Assembly (NCBI RefSeq): GCF_008520305.1
Contig: NZ_ML703272.1
Coordinates: 1 to 64,000 of the forward strand
From: Mesorhizobium sp. SARCC-RB16n
Lineage (GTDB): Bacteria > Pseudomonadota > Alphaproteobacteria > Rhizobiales > Rhizobiaceae
Direction: 5' to 3'
DNA: 64,000 bases
Part shown: positions 27,199 through 35,856 of the stretch, piece by piece
Layout: the number at the start of each line of letters is the position of its first letter
Position numbering within the stretch: position 1 is the first letter of the stretch
Position numbers and translations under genes: made by a program
Notes under the pieces: generated by a model
The model's database searches: none
What the model was told of the DNA's origin: nothing
The model's input: the letters and a program-made list of their open reading frames with translations, nothing else

Positions 27199-30120
27199 TC
27201 AACTGACCCGCCCGTGGCACCGTTTGTATTTTTCGCCTGATCCACATGGGCATCGCTCGTTACGACCTACCTTCCGCACCGCTACTGGACCCCGCACAGT
27301 CGGAATGCGCCCGTTTCCCTTCAGCAGCGCCGCAGCTTGCTCCAAGGCCCCCGGCGGAGGAACCCACTTGGGTGGCGGCCCGACTGCACGAAGATGCCGG
27401 ATCAACTCACCCTGAGCGGCTAGTTCCTTTTGTACCAACGGCTTGAGACCGGGCTCATACGGCATAAGTCGAGCGATTTCCGCCTCTGCATCATCAAATC
27501 GACCGCAGTAGGCCAAAACGACGGCGTAGTGCGAGCGAACGGTGATGAGGTAATCCGCCAACTTCCATTGCCGCAGTTGCGGCAGGACAATCGTCTCCAT
27601 CATGTTCAATGCGCCATCGAAATCGTTGCGGCGGATAAACTGGTCAACGACATCCTGCGCAACACGGAATATAGAATCCGGCGCACGTGCCAGGTCGTAG
27701 AACTTCAAAGCGTGAATTCGCGCGAAAGGCGAAGGTTTGCCCTGCGCATCCATCGCCTTGGCTAAAAGGTCGAGGGAATCCGCAAGATGCTTGATATCGT
27801 CAACATCCGCTCCCTTCTTCAACATTTTGGCAAGGTCCGGCGCATTGTTGCCCATGACCCGTGCGGGCGTTAGCCCGATGAGATCGTAGTATTCCCCTAT
27901 CAAAGGGTCGACCCGCGCCACGGCCGCCGTCGGCTCTCCAAGTGCGAGTTCGGCGCAGGCGATATTGTATGAAAAGATGCGTCGATGCGCGGCGGGCAGT
28001 TCTTCGACGATTGGTGTTAGGTCTGCTATCAGGCTCACTGCTCCCCGACGGTCACCAATCCTCGCCAAGAAGTTCATGCGCTTCATGCCCGCACGAAGCC
28101 GCTCCTCCCCTCCGAGATTATTGGCCGTGATCAGCGCGTCCATCTGATCGAGCCAAACGGCCGCCCGATCCGAGTCGGCTTTCATATCGGCAAAGGCCAA
28201 AGCATCAAGAGCCTTGATGCGCTGATCTGGAGGAACGGTTTCGTCCTGCGCGCCGTGCTCGAGGTAGGCTTCGACCTCGGGCCAGACGCCCATCTCGTGA
28301 AACAGTTCTTCCGTCGCCATCTCGACCAGCACATCGAGCCGACCCACTGCACCCGTGAGCCGCAAGAACAAAGAGAGCTTCATCGGGCTCCAGCTCGTTT
28401 GAAGGCTCTCCTGGACCACCGTTCTCAGGGCCTCCTGACGCGCCCTCATCGCCTCTGTCCCGTGAAGAGCGAGGCGCCCTTTGCCGACGACTCGGGCCGC
28501 ATCATGCAACTTGATCTTGTCGCCCGCGAAGGCCTGCAGCAGGCCCTGACTCAGGAGATGGCGAAGCGATTGCAAAAAGATCGGTCGTTCTGGCCCTCCG
28601 GCGGCGCCGACGTATGAGCCAGCTTCCTCACGCGTGATGGGCGCATCGCAAAGACTGAGGAGGTCTGCGACTTCGGCCACAGCGCTTGGCAAGCGTTCGA
28701 AGACGCGGCCCAGGATAAATTCCTGCGCCATCTCTCTGGTGTGGGCCGAGCGCGCCAAGTCTGCACACAGGCGCTTCGCCGAACCCTCGTAGTCGGACCT
28801 TGCTACGGAGAGCGCATTGAGCACGAAAAGCGGGAGCCCTCCCGTCAAGTCGATCAAGTGCTGACAATCCGCGGCATCGCCGTGACATCCTGCTTCATGT
28901 GCGGCAGCAGCAACCGTATCAGGCGCCCACCCTGACAGATTTTCACGAGTAGCCCCGATAATGGCTTCGATCGCGGCGACTTCACCCTCCGGTCGGCCGA
29001 GAAGCACGAAGCGGATATTCTCAGCCGCCTGAACCACACCGATCAGATCGTCAGCAACCAGCTTGTGGACATTGTCCAGGGCAACCGTCACGACTTCTCC
29101 GAGTTCATGCACGCGGCGAGAGAGAAGCTGCAGGATTTCGCGGCCAGAAGCCCCAGGAAGAAAGATCTCGCCAAGGCCCTGCCCGCCGCCGAGCAAACGC
29201 CCGGCGACCTCGCGCGCGACAGCATTGGCCAGAGCCGCTCCTGGGAGGTCAGCGACGTCGAGGTAGACCAGAGGATTCGGAGCATGCTGGGCGGATTGTG
29301 CCAGCCATGAGGTTTTGCCTGCGCCCGAATAGCCAACGATCAGACGGATTCGCTCGCCCGTTGAGAGAATGGGCTCATTCTGTTGTACCCGATAGGGGAC
29401 CGGAGGCACTGGCAGATCTTGCAATTGCAGCACCAGTTGCTCAAAAAGGGCCGGAAGGTCTGGCGCAGCAAACACATGGTCGAGCGTCGCCTTCTCTCCT
29501 GTCGCCGCAAGCGTGACGAGCCCTGCCAGCTTCCAGACAAGTGTCTCAGGCGCCAGCGTTGCAAACGGCAAGGTTTCTGCCAGCCCACAAGTAGCCTGGA
29601 CTGCTTCCATCAAAGAGGGCTGCGGGAGAGGAAGGATCCGTTTGGCCGGTGCGGCCGCCGGCCAGTCGATGGTTACGTCCCCGGGCCAATCGCCTGCACC
29701 AAGCCTTTCCAACAAAGGCCCGTTCGGCTGTGCATTGCAGACGACGACGAAATGCGCAGTGCCGTCGCGCTCTCCTCTGGCATGGGAGGCACGCAATTCC
29801 GCAAATCGCGCCATAGCGCTCTCGATATCATTCCAGGCGAGGGCTTCCTTGCGATGCTTCACTTGGACGTAGATGCGAGTTCCGTCCAGTTGCACCTCGA
29901 CATCTTCGTCGCTTTCGACAGAAACGGTCTTTGCCGCCAACGCTGCCGCCGACAGCAGGCATTGCACGGTGTAAAGGTGCTGGAAAAGGAAGCCACGATG
30001 GACCGCTTCAATTCGAACCAGTTGCGCGGGGTCGAGAACGCTGGGGCCGACTCGGGTCGATTGGGACAAGGGCGGCGAGTCCTCCCCGTTTGCAGCGTAC
30101 ATTGCAGCTTCCTTTTTCAT
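27199..30120 (-). CDS. Cap4-like nuclease / STAND NTPase / SEC-C protein
   Basis: A 973-residue multidomain protein. Residues about 40-140 (RGFLFQHLYTVQCLL, VESDEDVEVQ, YVQVKH with Gln86 and Lys88) resemble the DUF4297/Cap4 dsDNA endonuclease domain. A P-loop ATPase follows: Walker A GYSGAGKT at 263-270 and Walker B VTVALDN near 344-350, then a GLPL motif (GGLPLFVLNAL) typical of STAND/AP-ATPases. The C-terminal half is helical, TPR-like, and the last 20 residues carry a SEC-C zinc finger (RNERCPCGSGEKYKRCHG). The start ATG overlaps the upstream peptidase stop (ATGA), decisive over the longer frame. The layout resembles Avs-type phage sensors but is shorter. Confidence 0.8.
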   Translation of the reverse strand: MKKEAAMYAANGEDSPPLSQSTRVGPSVLDPAQLVRIEAVHRGFLFQHLYTVQCLLSAAALAAKTVSVESDEDVEVQLDGTRIYVQVKHRKEALAWNDIESAMARFAELRASHARGERDGTAHFVVVCNAQPNGPLLERLGAGDWPGDVTIDWPAAAPAKRILPLPQPSLMEAVQATCGLAETLPFATLAPETLVWKLAGLVTLAATGEKATLDHVFAAPDLPALFEQLVLQLQDLPVPPVPYRVQQNEPILSTGERIRLIVGYSGAGKTSWLAQSAQHAPNPLVYLDVADLPGAALANAVAREVAGRLLGGGQGLGEIFLPGASGREILQLLSRRVHELGEVVTVALDNVHKLVADDLIGVVQAAENIRFVLLGRPEGEVAAIEAIIGATRENLSGWAPDTVAAAAHEAGCHGDAADCQHLIDLTGGLPLFVLNALSVARSDYEGSAKRLCADLARSAHTREMAQEFILGRVFERLPSAVAEVADLLSLCDAPITREEAGSYVGAAGGPERPIFLQSLRHLLSQGLLQAFAGDKIKLHDAARVVGKGRLALHGTEAMRARQEALRTVVQESLQTSWSPMKLSLFLRLTGAVGRLDVLVEMATEELFHEMGVWPEVEAYLEHGAQDETVPPDQRIKALDALAFADMKADSDRAAVWLDQMDALITANNLGGEERLRAGMKRMNFLARIGDRRGAVSLIADLTPIVEELPAAHRRIFSYNIACAELALGEPTAAVARVDPLIGEYYDLIGLTPARVMGNNAPDLAKMLKKGADVDDIKHLADSLDLLAKAMDAQGKPSPFARIHALKFYDLARAPDSIFRVAQDVVDQFIRRNDFDGALNMMETIVLPQLRQWKLADYLITVRSHYAVVLAYCGRFDDAEAEIARLMPYEPGLKPLVQKELAAQGELIRHLRAVGPPPKWVPPPGALEQAAALLKGNGRIPTVRGPVAVRKVGRNERCPCGSGEKYKRCHGRVS

Positions 30121-31391
30121 GATGCGGCCAGAAACCGGACCAGCACGTTGCCCATGCCACGACGATTTCTGATGCAGTCGTCGCAAAGGCGCAAGGATGG
30201 CACTCCAGGCATGGTCTCGGCGCCATTGACCAACCGATAGTCCAGCGTCGGCTCGTCTCCACAGGATGAGCAAACGTTCGTCCCACCCTCCGCCTCTACG
30301 GCGTGACGGGACAGAGCCGCCAGGTGTGGTTCGACTCGGTCAACAATTGAGTACCAGTAGGCGCTGTGCGGCTCGACCTGTTCCATGTACCGTTTCAGGT
30401 CGTCTGGATAATGTTCGGCAAGCCACGTGTAGGCGACTTCCCGACGCCGCTGGTCGTTCTGAACGAGGGTTTGATAGAGCTCGATCTGCAGGCGCAGGGA
30501 TTCACGCGGGTGTTTGCTGTTAAGTGCATAGAGTTGAACAAGATTGACCGCGAACCGGACGCCGCCGCTATAGGCCTCTCTGACTGTGCCGATGCAATAT
30601 TCCCGCAGATCCTCCTGTGAACCAGTCATCTGTTCGATGAGGCTCTGGTCATAGCGCCACGGATGCAGGCCAATTTCCATTCGCCACACATCGAGGTAGC
30701 CGCTGCTACGGAGGGCAGCTGCTATGACTGGATCCGCGTCAGGCCGATTGACGAGTAAGGGATAGATATCGTTGAGGCTCTCGACATCAGGATCAACAGA
30801 CCGTGCTGCGGCGAGGACGGCGTTCTGGGCTTTATGCGTGGCCTTGACTGGGTTCCTGCGAGCTTTCGACCATTTCACCTCCTGGGGAGGAACCGTCTCT
30901 GTCTCGACCGGCACCTCTACCAGCAAGGGGCTAAGCCGCAGAACTTCCGGTGAGCAATAGTCGGCGTCCGGAACAAGATCGATGCCGGCCTTCTTGTACA
31001 CCCTTGCAACCAAACGGGAGCAGAACTGGCGTTTCGTCCTCGGCTTACGCATTGAACGCGCTGCGGGCACTGAACGCCCAGCCTCCGGCAGCGAATAACG
31101 CGCACCAATCTCGGCGCGGGCATAGTCAATAACGCTCGATAAGACTTCCTGTGTGACGGGCTCCTTAAGGCGGAAGTGAAATACCTTTTCATCGTCCCGG
31201 AACAGCTCGCGCTGCAGATTGCGCGCCTGAACGCCGTCCATTGTCGAGTCGATGAAGGAGCCATGCTGTACGCAAATCATAGCGTGAGACACGATGCCAT
31301 GCGTCGCGATGCGGACCGCTTTGCTGGTGCCGGGTCGTGCCGTGAACAGAATGTCTCCCGGCTCAACGCTGTCGATCTTGATGCGCTTCAT
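30117..31391 (-). CDS. Permuted NlpC/P60 peptidase-like protein with zinc ribbon
   Basis: A 424-residue protein. The N-terminal 150 residues match the circularly permuted NlpC/P60 (YiiX/YaeF) papain fold: GDILF at 12-16, the catalytic-type histidine His36 in VSHAMICV and the cysteine Cys124 in RQFCSRLVARVYKKAG. A helical middle region follows. The C-terminus has two CxxC pairs (CSSCG...CDDC), a probable zinc ribbon. There is no signal peptide, so it is cytoplasmic. It is translationally coupled by ATGA to the downstream nuclease-STAND protein. A protease or acyltransferase effector activated by the STAND sensor is an inference. Confidence 0.75.
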   Translation of the reverse strand: MKRIKIDSVEPGDILFTARPGTSKAVRIATHGIVSHAMICVQHGSFIDSTMDGVQARNLQRELFRDDEKVFHFRLKEPVTQEVLSSVIDYARAEIGARYSLPEAGRSVPAARSMRKPRTKRQFCSRLVARVYKKAGIDLVPDADYCSPEVLRLSPLLVEVPVETETVPPQEVKWSKARRNPVKATHKAQNAVLAAARSVDPDVESLNDIYPLLVNRPDADPVIAAALRSSGYLDVWRMEIGLHPWRYDQSLIEQMTGSQEDLREYCIGTVREAYSGGVRFAVNLVQLYALNSKHPRESLRLQIELYQTLVQNDQRRREVAYTWLAEHYPDDLKRYMEQVEPHSAYWYSIVDRVEPHLAALSRHAVEAEGGTNVCSSCGDEPTLDYRLVNGAETMPGVPSLRLCDDCIRNRRGMGNVLVRFLAAS

Positions 31392-31420
31392 ATCTCCCCC
31401 GACTAAACCGCTCAGAGTGC

Positions 31421-31445
31421 GGTTACACGAAAGTTACACAGAAAC
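31421..31445. repeat. GTTACA-type repeat, left arm of att region
   Basis: GGTTACACGAAAGTTACACA holds two GTTACA units. It is nearly identical to the repeat at 31649-31670 on the other side of the tRNA-Val fragment. An inverted unit, CACGTAAC, lies at 31465-31472. These are candidate arm-type integrase binding sites. Confidence 0.5.
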
Positions 31446-31485
31446 AAGCGGCGTGATTGAAGTTCACGTAACTTGTTGAAAAATT

Positions 31486-31532
31486 TGGTGGGCGATACTG
31501 GGTTCGAACCAGTGACCCCTACAATGTCAACC
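31486..31532 (-). other. 3' fragment of tRNA-Val(GAC) (putative att site)
   Basis: On the minus strand it reads from an anticodon loop TTGACAT through a variable loop, a complete T arm (CTGG TTCGAAC CCAG) and an acceptor strand ending in CCA. The 5' half of a tRNA is absent: upstream sequence does not pair with the TGTAG anticodon-stem strand. An integrase gene begins 139 bases away. This is an attachment-site copy of an element that uses a tRNA-Val gene; the intact gene is not in the window. Confidence 0.8.
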
Positions 31533-31648
31533 GCAAAAGCTGGGAATGACTAGTCGAAAACGAACAATTATATATCTGATATACCGTCATTTCTATGAAG
31601 TATTCCCACATCATTACTTCACTTTCTATGTAACATTTGCTATAAATC

Positions 31649-31670
31649 GGTTACATGAAAGTTACATGAA
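31649..31670. repeat. GTTACA-type repeat, right arm of att region
   Basis: GGTTACATGAAAGTTACATG differs from the left-arm repeat at only a few positions and abuts the integrase start codon. A further inverted copy, ATGTAAC, is at 31628-31634. It probably binds the N-terminal domain of the integrase and may also control its expression. Confidence 0.5.
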
Positions 31671-33044
31671 ATGCCTAAGTTATTTTTGGATGATTCCGTT
31701 GTCCTTGCCGCTAACTGCCCTTCTGAAAAAGACCAGGAAATCTATTGGGACCATCCCGTGGGATTGGATCGGCGTATCCGCAACGGCTCCGTCTCAGGGT
31801 TAGGTCTGCGCGTCACAGCGTTGGGGCATAAATCCTTTGTCCACGCCTATCAGTTCAACGGCAAACGTTACCGGAAGGCTCTGGGCTCCACCATCGTCCT
31901 CAACGTAGCCTCTGCGCGCCTGGCCGTCGGCCAGCGGCAACGTCAGTTGGAGGCCGGCGAAAATCCTGACCTTGATGACTGCGACAAGCGCCGCGCCCAT
32001 CTCCTGACGGTCCGCGAGGCTATTGACCGCTATTGGGAGAGTCATATCCAGACGCTATCGGCGGGGTATCAGGTCAACTTCGCAATATTTGTGGCGACGT
32101 GGCACCGGAAGCGGCCGAAAAAGGTCACTCGTCGAGGTCATAACATCCGCAAACCGTATATTGACTTCGGTTCGATGTTTGCGGACCGGCCGTTTTCCTC
32201 GATCAAACCCTTGGACACTGAACGATTCCAGCGGCAGTTTTCCTCGCCGTACAGCCACAACGACGCCTTGGGGCACGTTACGGCGCTATTCAACTGGGCG
32301 ATCCGGATGCAGCTCGTGGATATGCGCAACCCGTGCAGCCCGATCAGGGCGCGGAAAGTGATGCGGCGCCGCCGGGACTATTCCACCGAACAGATTAGGC
32401 AGATTGCGGCCCACATCTTCTATCCGATCCTCGATGTGCCGCCCGAAACCGCCAAGCTCGAAGGGCTTGCCAAACGGGATACGGCCCTGGTCAAGGCGCG
32501 GATAACAACTACCAACGACCAGATGCAGGAGCTCTGCAATTTCATGGGCATCCTGTTCCTGACCATGGCCCGCCCCAGTGACCTGACCAACGCGGAATTC
32601 GACCATTTCGATCTGGAGAAACTGGTCTGGCACAAGCACAATACCAAGGGCCTCAAGCTCTCGCGTTCGCTCTATGAATACGCCTATCGTTCGGTGCCCA
32701 TCCATCCTCGGGTTGCCGGGATGGTGCAGGCCCAGCGCCTTCGCTGGCCTGAAAGCAAGTTGCTGTTCCCGTCGCACACGGACATGGCCCTGCCCCGCGA
32801 CAACTTCCGCAAGGGGCTAGACAGGTTCAAAGCCCTTCCGGGTGTGCCGGAGTATTTCCAGCTTTACGACCTCAAGCGGATTGCGATTTCGCTGATGCTG
32901 ACCGGTCAGGGTGTATCGCACGAGGCGATCTCCCATTACGTGGACCACAAGGGCAATCTCGAAACCACCATGATCTACGATCTCGGACTGGTGGATCCGC
33001 TGCGCCCGGTGACCGAACGGCTTGGCGTGCTGCTCGGCATCTAG
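31671..33044 (+). CDS. int: Tyrosine recombinase (integrase)
   Basis: A 457-residue integrase. An N-terminal arm-binding-like domain (GLGLRVTALGHKSFVHAY) is followed by a core-binding region and a C-terminal catalytic domain. Arg301 in ARPSDL fits the first catalytic arginine and Tyr436 in TTMIYDLG the nucleophile. The usual HxxR box is replaced by Tyr399-Asp-Leu-Lys (YDLKRIAISLML), with SHYVDH shortly before the tyrosine. It sits next to the tRNA-Val fragment and GTTACA repeats, so it should be the enzyme that integrated this element. Whether the altered box leaves it fully active is unknown. Confidence 0.88.
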   Translation: MPKLFLDDSVVLAANCPSEKDQEIYWDHPVGLDRRIRNGSVSGLGLRVTALGHKSFVHAYQFNGKRYRKALGSTIVLNVASARLAVGQRQRQLEAGENPDLDDCDKRRAHLLTVREAIDRYWESHIQTLSAGYQVNFAIFVATWHRKRPKKVTRRGHNIRKPYIDFGSMFADRPFSSIKPLDTERFQRQFSSPYSHNDALGHVTALFNWAIRMQLVDMRNPCSPIRARKVMRRRRDYSTEQIRQIAAHIFYPILDVPPETAKLEGLAKRDTALVKARITTTNDQMQELCNFMGILFLTMARPSDLTNAEFDHFDLEKLVWHKHNTKGLKLSRSLYEYAYRSVPIHPRVAGMVQAQRLRWPESKLLFPSHTDMALPRDNFRKGLDRFKALPGVPEYFQLYDLKRIAISLMLTGQGVSHEAISHYVDHKGNLETTMIYDLGLVDPLRPVTERLGVLLGI

Positions 33045-33052
33045 AACGCGTC

Positions 33053-33244
33053 TCAGGGCTCGTCCCGCCAGATCTCCCGCCGCACGAACCTGATTTCGAC
33101 GAGACGGCGGTATCGCCCGGTGATCGCCTCCTCTCCGACTAGGTGCACAAGCTCGGCATCAATGTGTTCTGACCTGCCGCACTTCTCGCAACGGCGGAAA
33201 TCCGACCTGATCAGGACAATCGTCAGCAATTGGCTGACAGCCAA
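33053..33244 (-). CDS. Possible small CxxC protein
   Basis: A 63-residue frame with one CEKCG pair and a basic C-terminus (GRYRRLVEIRFVRREIWRDE). No family is recognised. It converges on the integrase gene nine bases from its stop. An overlapping plus-strand frame is equally long, so whether either is real is doubtful; the cysteine pair and conserved-looking composition favour this one. Confidence 0.35.
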   Translation of the reverse strand: MAVSQLLTIVLIRSDFRRCEKCGRSEHIDAELVHLVGEEAITGRYRRLVEIRFVRREIWRDEP

Positions 33245-33512
33245 CGCCTATTTGCCGGTTCCGCTGGAGCTTGATGAGGACAGTGAGACAGACGGGACCG
33301 CCTAAGGAAGCGCGATGAGGATCGCTGTCCCCCTCCTCCATAGAGCAAAGAGCGATAGCTTGAAATTGTGCGATTCCGCGAGGCCGGCGATACGCTTGAC
33401 TCGGCAAAAATCCGGATCATATCTTCGCTATTTGAGGTAAAGCGACAGCCTATTTCTCTGGTTGCCTCGCTACACCTGACCATCAGTCTGTCGACGTTTC
33501 TGGAGCGATACG

Positions 33513-33716
33513 ATGACCCAGCACCGGCTGAATGGTACCTTGCAATGTCCCGAATGCGGCACGGTTCGCCTTGATCTTCCGGACCAGCCCGATTCCAACA
33601 CCGTCATCCCGTGTTCGACGTGCCATAAGCCGATGGGCACGTGGGGCGAGCTCCGGCATGATTTCGTGCGACAGGCGGGCAAAGGCGTGTTTGCGCTAGT
33701 AAGGCCAGTTCATTAG
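33513..33716 (+). CDS. Small zinc-ribbon protein
   Basis: A 67-residue protein with two CxxC pairs, CPECG and CSTCHK, spaced as in a zinc ribbon, and a conserved-looking C-terminus MGTWGELRHDFVRQAGKGVF. A GGAG ribosome binding site precedes the ATG. I recall similar short proteins in rhizobia, but no function. It faces the Crp/Fnr regulator gene, ending seven bases before its stop. No other domain is present. Confidence 0.7.
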   Translation: MTQHRLNGTLQCPECGTVRLDLPDQPDSNTVIPCSTCHKPMGTWGELRHDFVRQAGKGVFALVRPVH

Positions 33717-33722
33717 GATCGA

Positions 33723-34469
33723 CTAAACGCGCCCGCTCTTGGCGGCCACGCCCGGCTGAGTCCGGACATTCGGCAAAGCCGTGCCGAAGTGGCGTTGTTC
33801 TTCCTCGCCGTAGGCACCACTGGTCAGCTTGATCATTCCGGGACGGTCGACGATCGTGATCTCCCCGCGCCTGGCGTGGATCAGCCCCCGGTACTCCAGC
33901 ATTTGCAGTGAGGTAGTGACGCCGGGACGCCGTGTTCCGAGCATCGTCGCCAGAAATTCGTGCGTCAGATAGATTTTGTCGCCCTCCACCCGGTCATGAA
34001 CCATCAGCAGCCAGCGCGCCAGTCGTTCCTCAAGCTTTGAATGGCCATTGACCAAGGCCGTCCGGGAAGACTGGATCAGGAAGGCATGGGCGTACCGCAA
34101 AAGCGATTCACGAAGGGTCGCGCTTTCCGAGAGTACCGCACGAAGCTTGGCTGCCGGCAGGCACCAGCCATCGCTGGCGACCTGGATATAGGTTTCGTTC
34201 GGGGAGCTGTCGCGGCCGAGAATGACCGCAACCCCTGTCATGCCATCGTGTCCGATGAGGCCGACTTCACTTTGCCTGCCCCCTGACATGGCGGCGACCA
34301 CAGAAGCAATGCCTGCCTCGGGGAAATAGACGTGTTGAATGGGCCTGTTGGCGTCTTCCAGCCGCGCCTTGATGTCGAGAACAACGTGGTGCATCGAAGG
34401 CTGCAACAGGGCAAAATCTTCGGCTGCGAGTGTTTTCAAAACATAATTACGAAGGAGGGATTGGGGCAT
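33723..34469 (-). CDS. Crp/Fnr family transcriptional regulator
   Basis: A 248-residue regulator with an N-terminal cyclic-nucleotide-binding-like beta-barrel (VYFPEAGIASVVAAMSGGRQ, EVGLIGHDGMTG) and a C-terminal winged helix (LTHEFLATMLGTRRPGVTTS). It has no N-terminal cysteine cluster, so it is not an oxygen-sensing Fnr. This subtype is abundant in Rhizobiales; ligands are mostly unknown. It is divergent from the small DUF2188-like gene. Its targets cannot be told from the sequence. Confidence 0.9.
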   Translation of the reverse strand: MPQSLLRNYVLKTLAAEDFALLQPSMHHVVLDIKARLEDANRPIQHVYFPEAGIASVVAAMSGGRQSEVGLIGHDGMTGVAVILGRDSSPNETYIQVASDGWCLPAAKLRAVLSESATLRESLLRYAHAFLIQSSRTALVNGHSKLEERLARWLLMVHDRVEGDKIYLTHEFLATMLGTRRPGVTTSLQMLEYRGLIHARRGEITIVDRPGMIKLTSGAYGEEEQRHFGTALPNVRTQPGVAAKSGRV

Positions 34470-34708
34470 CGCTCTTCTCCCGTTACGGGCAAGAGCGCGT
34501 ACCTCTCACTGTCGACTGCATCCGAATAAAGGGCGGCCGATACGTTAGCGTATACCCTATGGGCGCCACGCGCAAATTCGCGAAGCGCACCTTTAACAGG
34601 CCCTGTTCGGACGTGACGATGGATTCGCCCTTGATGCCGGCGCTCGACTTCGATCGACTTTTCGATAAACAACTTTGATGCTTTGGTGGCGGACTTCGGG
34701 CGGCGAGA

Positions 34709-34915
34709 ATGGCAAACGCGAAATACTACATCTCCAAGGACGTCCACCGGTGGAGTGTCCGATATGACGGCAAGGACTATCCGTTCGACACTCACTCAGC
34801 TGCTGTCCTGGCCGCTGTGAACGCTGCGACATTCGCCTCAGCACAAGGGCATGAGGCCGAGGTCTTGGTTCAGGGCATTGACGGCAAGTGGCGCACCGAA
34901 TGGCCGACAGCCTGA
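34709..34915 (+). CDS. DUF2188-like small protein
   Basis: A 68-residue protein: KYYISKDVHRWSVRYDGKDY, then FDTHSAAVLAAVNAATFASA and EVLVQGIDGKWRTEW. The strand-helix-strand layout, with a tryptophan in the first hairpin and G-DGK near the end, fits DUF2188, whose function is unknown. There is no membrane segment. The 34470-34708 gap before it should hold its promoter and that of the Crp/Fnr gene. Confidence 0.7.
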   Translation: MANAKYYISKDVHRWSVRYDGKDYPFDTHSAAVLAAVNAATFASAQGHEAEVLVQGIDGKWRTEWPTA

Positions 34916-35018
34916 AATTGTTAAGCAGGCGCTAACCACGACACACACCCCTCATCCATCGTGAACAACCGATCCGGAGCGCGTCGATTATGCTTGGGCC
35001 TTCAAACAGGATCCTGTC

Positions 35019-35270
35019 GTGCTCGCGACCGCGTTCGCCTTGCTGATCTCATTCTTGGTCAGCGTCGCCCTCCTGTCCTGGGCGGCGCCTGATACGGCCA
35101 AAGCCATATCCGCCGGCTTCCAGCACGATGGCGCTATCGCATGTCCCAAGGAATCGGAGGATCCAGGTGGTGCAAACCGGGAGCTGATTAAAACCAACGG
35201 TAAGGCCGTCCTCGTCGAGAACCACCGACAAGCCAGTTGCCCGATCGAGCGGCTGCTCCACAGACAGTGA
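35019..35270 (+). CDS. Possible small membrane or secreted protein
   Basis: An 83-residue frame starting at GTG after an AGGA sequence. The N-terminus, LATAFALLISFLVSVALLSWAA, is a clear hydrophobic helix and might be a signal anchor. The remainder matches nothing I know and contains two cysteines. Existence is uncertain because a short minus-strand frame overlaps it. Confidence 0.35.
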   Translation: MLATAFALLISFLVSVALLSWAAPDTAKAISAGFQHDGAIACPKESEDPGGANRELIKTNGKAVLVENHRQASCPIERLLHRQ

Positions 35271-35359
35271 TGGCTCGTATAACGCTTGACGTCATTTTCG
35301 GCATGTGAGGCAATGGTATGGCGGCGCCTTCAGCCGCGATACCCCATCAATGAAAGCCT

Positions 35360-35761
35360 TTGCCCATGGAAGCCATGCACGCGCTTGTGCTGACCAGAAC
35401 CCAGCTGCGCGATATGCTCACAGAAGCCGCCCGGGAGGGCGCAAGCTTAGCCGTCGCGTCCTTGCGTGCCGAACTCCATCAGACGCCCGACGACGCAACC
35501 CTGCAAAAACTCCGCGCTTATCTGGCAGACCCGGCCTCCATAGCGAACCCGCAAGACCATTGGGCGCATAGGGGCCTCATCTGCCAGATTGAATCGACAA
35601 CCCGTGGCAAGCCAAAATCCACCGCGTGGTTCATGAAGTTCCAGAGGCAAACCGGTCTGAACGAATGTTCTACTCGCCCAAGCCCCGCTTATGGCCGACG
35701 TAGGGAATGGACATTCGCAGACATTAAACTGGCATGGGATGCCTACTACCGGCAGCAATAG
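35360..35761 (+). CDS. Hypothetical protein
   Basis: A 133-residue protein (start possibly MEAMHALVL two codons later). The N-terminal helix LTRTQLRDMLTEAAREGASL and the C-terminal WTFADIKLAWDAYYRQQ look like a genuine coding sequence. There is no recognised domain, signal peptide or membrane segment. It ends 51 bases before a strong bidirectional terminator shared with the convergent pilin gene. Function unknown. Confidence 0.6.
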   Translation: MPMEAMHALVLTRTQLRDMLTEAAREGASLAVASLRAELHQTPDDATLQKLRAYLADPASIANPQDHWAHRGLICQIESTTRGKPKSTAWFMKFQRQTGLNECSTRPSPAYGRRREWTFADIKLAWDAYYRQQ

Positions 35762-35812
35762 GCTCGGGCCTCAGAGCGGAGGATTTGAACTGCTCTTCCC
35801 GGCTTAAGAACT

Positions 35813-35843
35813 CTGAAAGCCGCCCTAACGTGGCGGCTTTCAG
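35813..35843. terminator. Bidirectional intrinsic terminator
   Basis: Perfect 12-base arms CTGAAAGCCGCC and GGCGGCTTTCAG with a 7-base loop. It lies between the convergent hypothetical gene (ending 35761) and the pilin gene (ending 35857), and can serve both. Confidence 0.8.
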
Positions 35844-35856
35844 CATAGACCATTGG

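Noticed and set aside
29383-30240. A 285-residue frame opposite the STAND gene
   Set aside because: Antisense; the minus strand has P-loop, nuclease motif and a coupled start.
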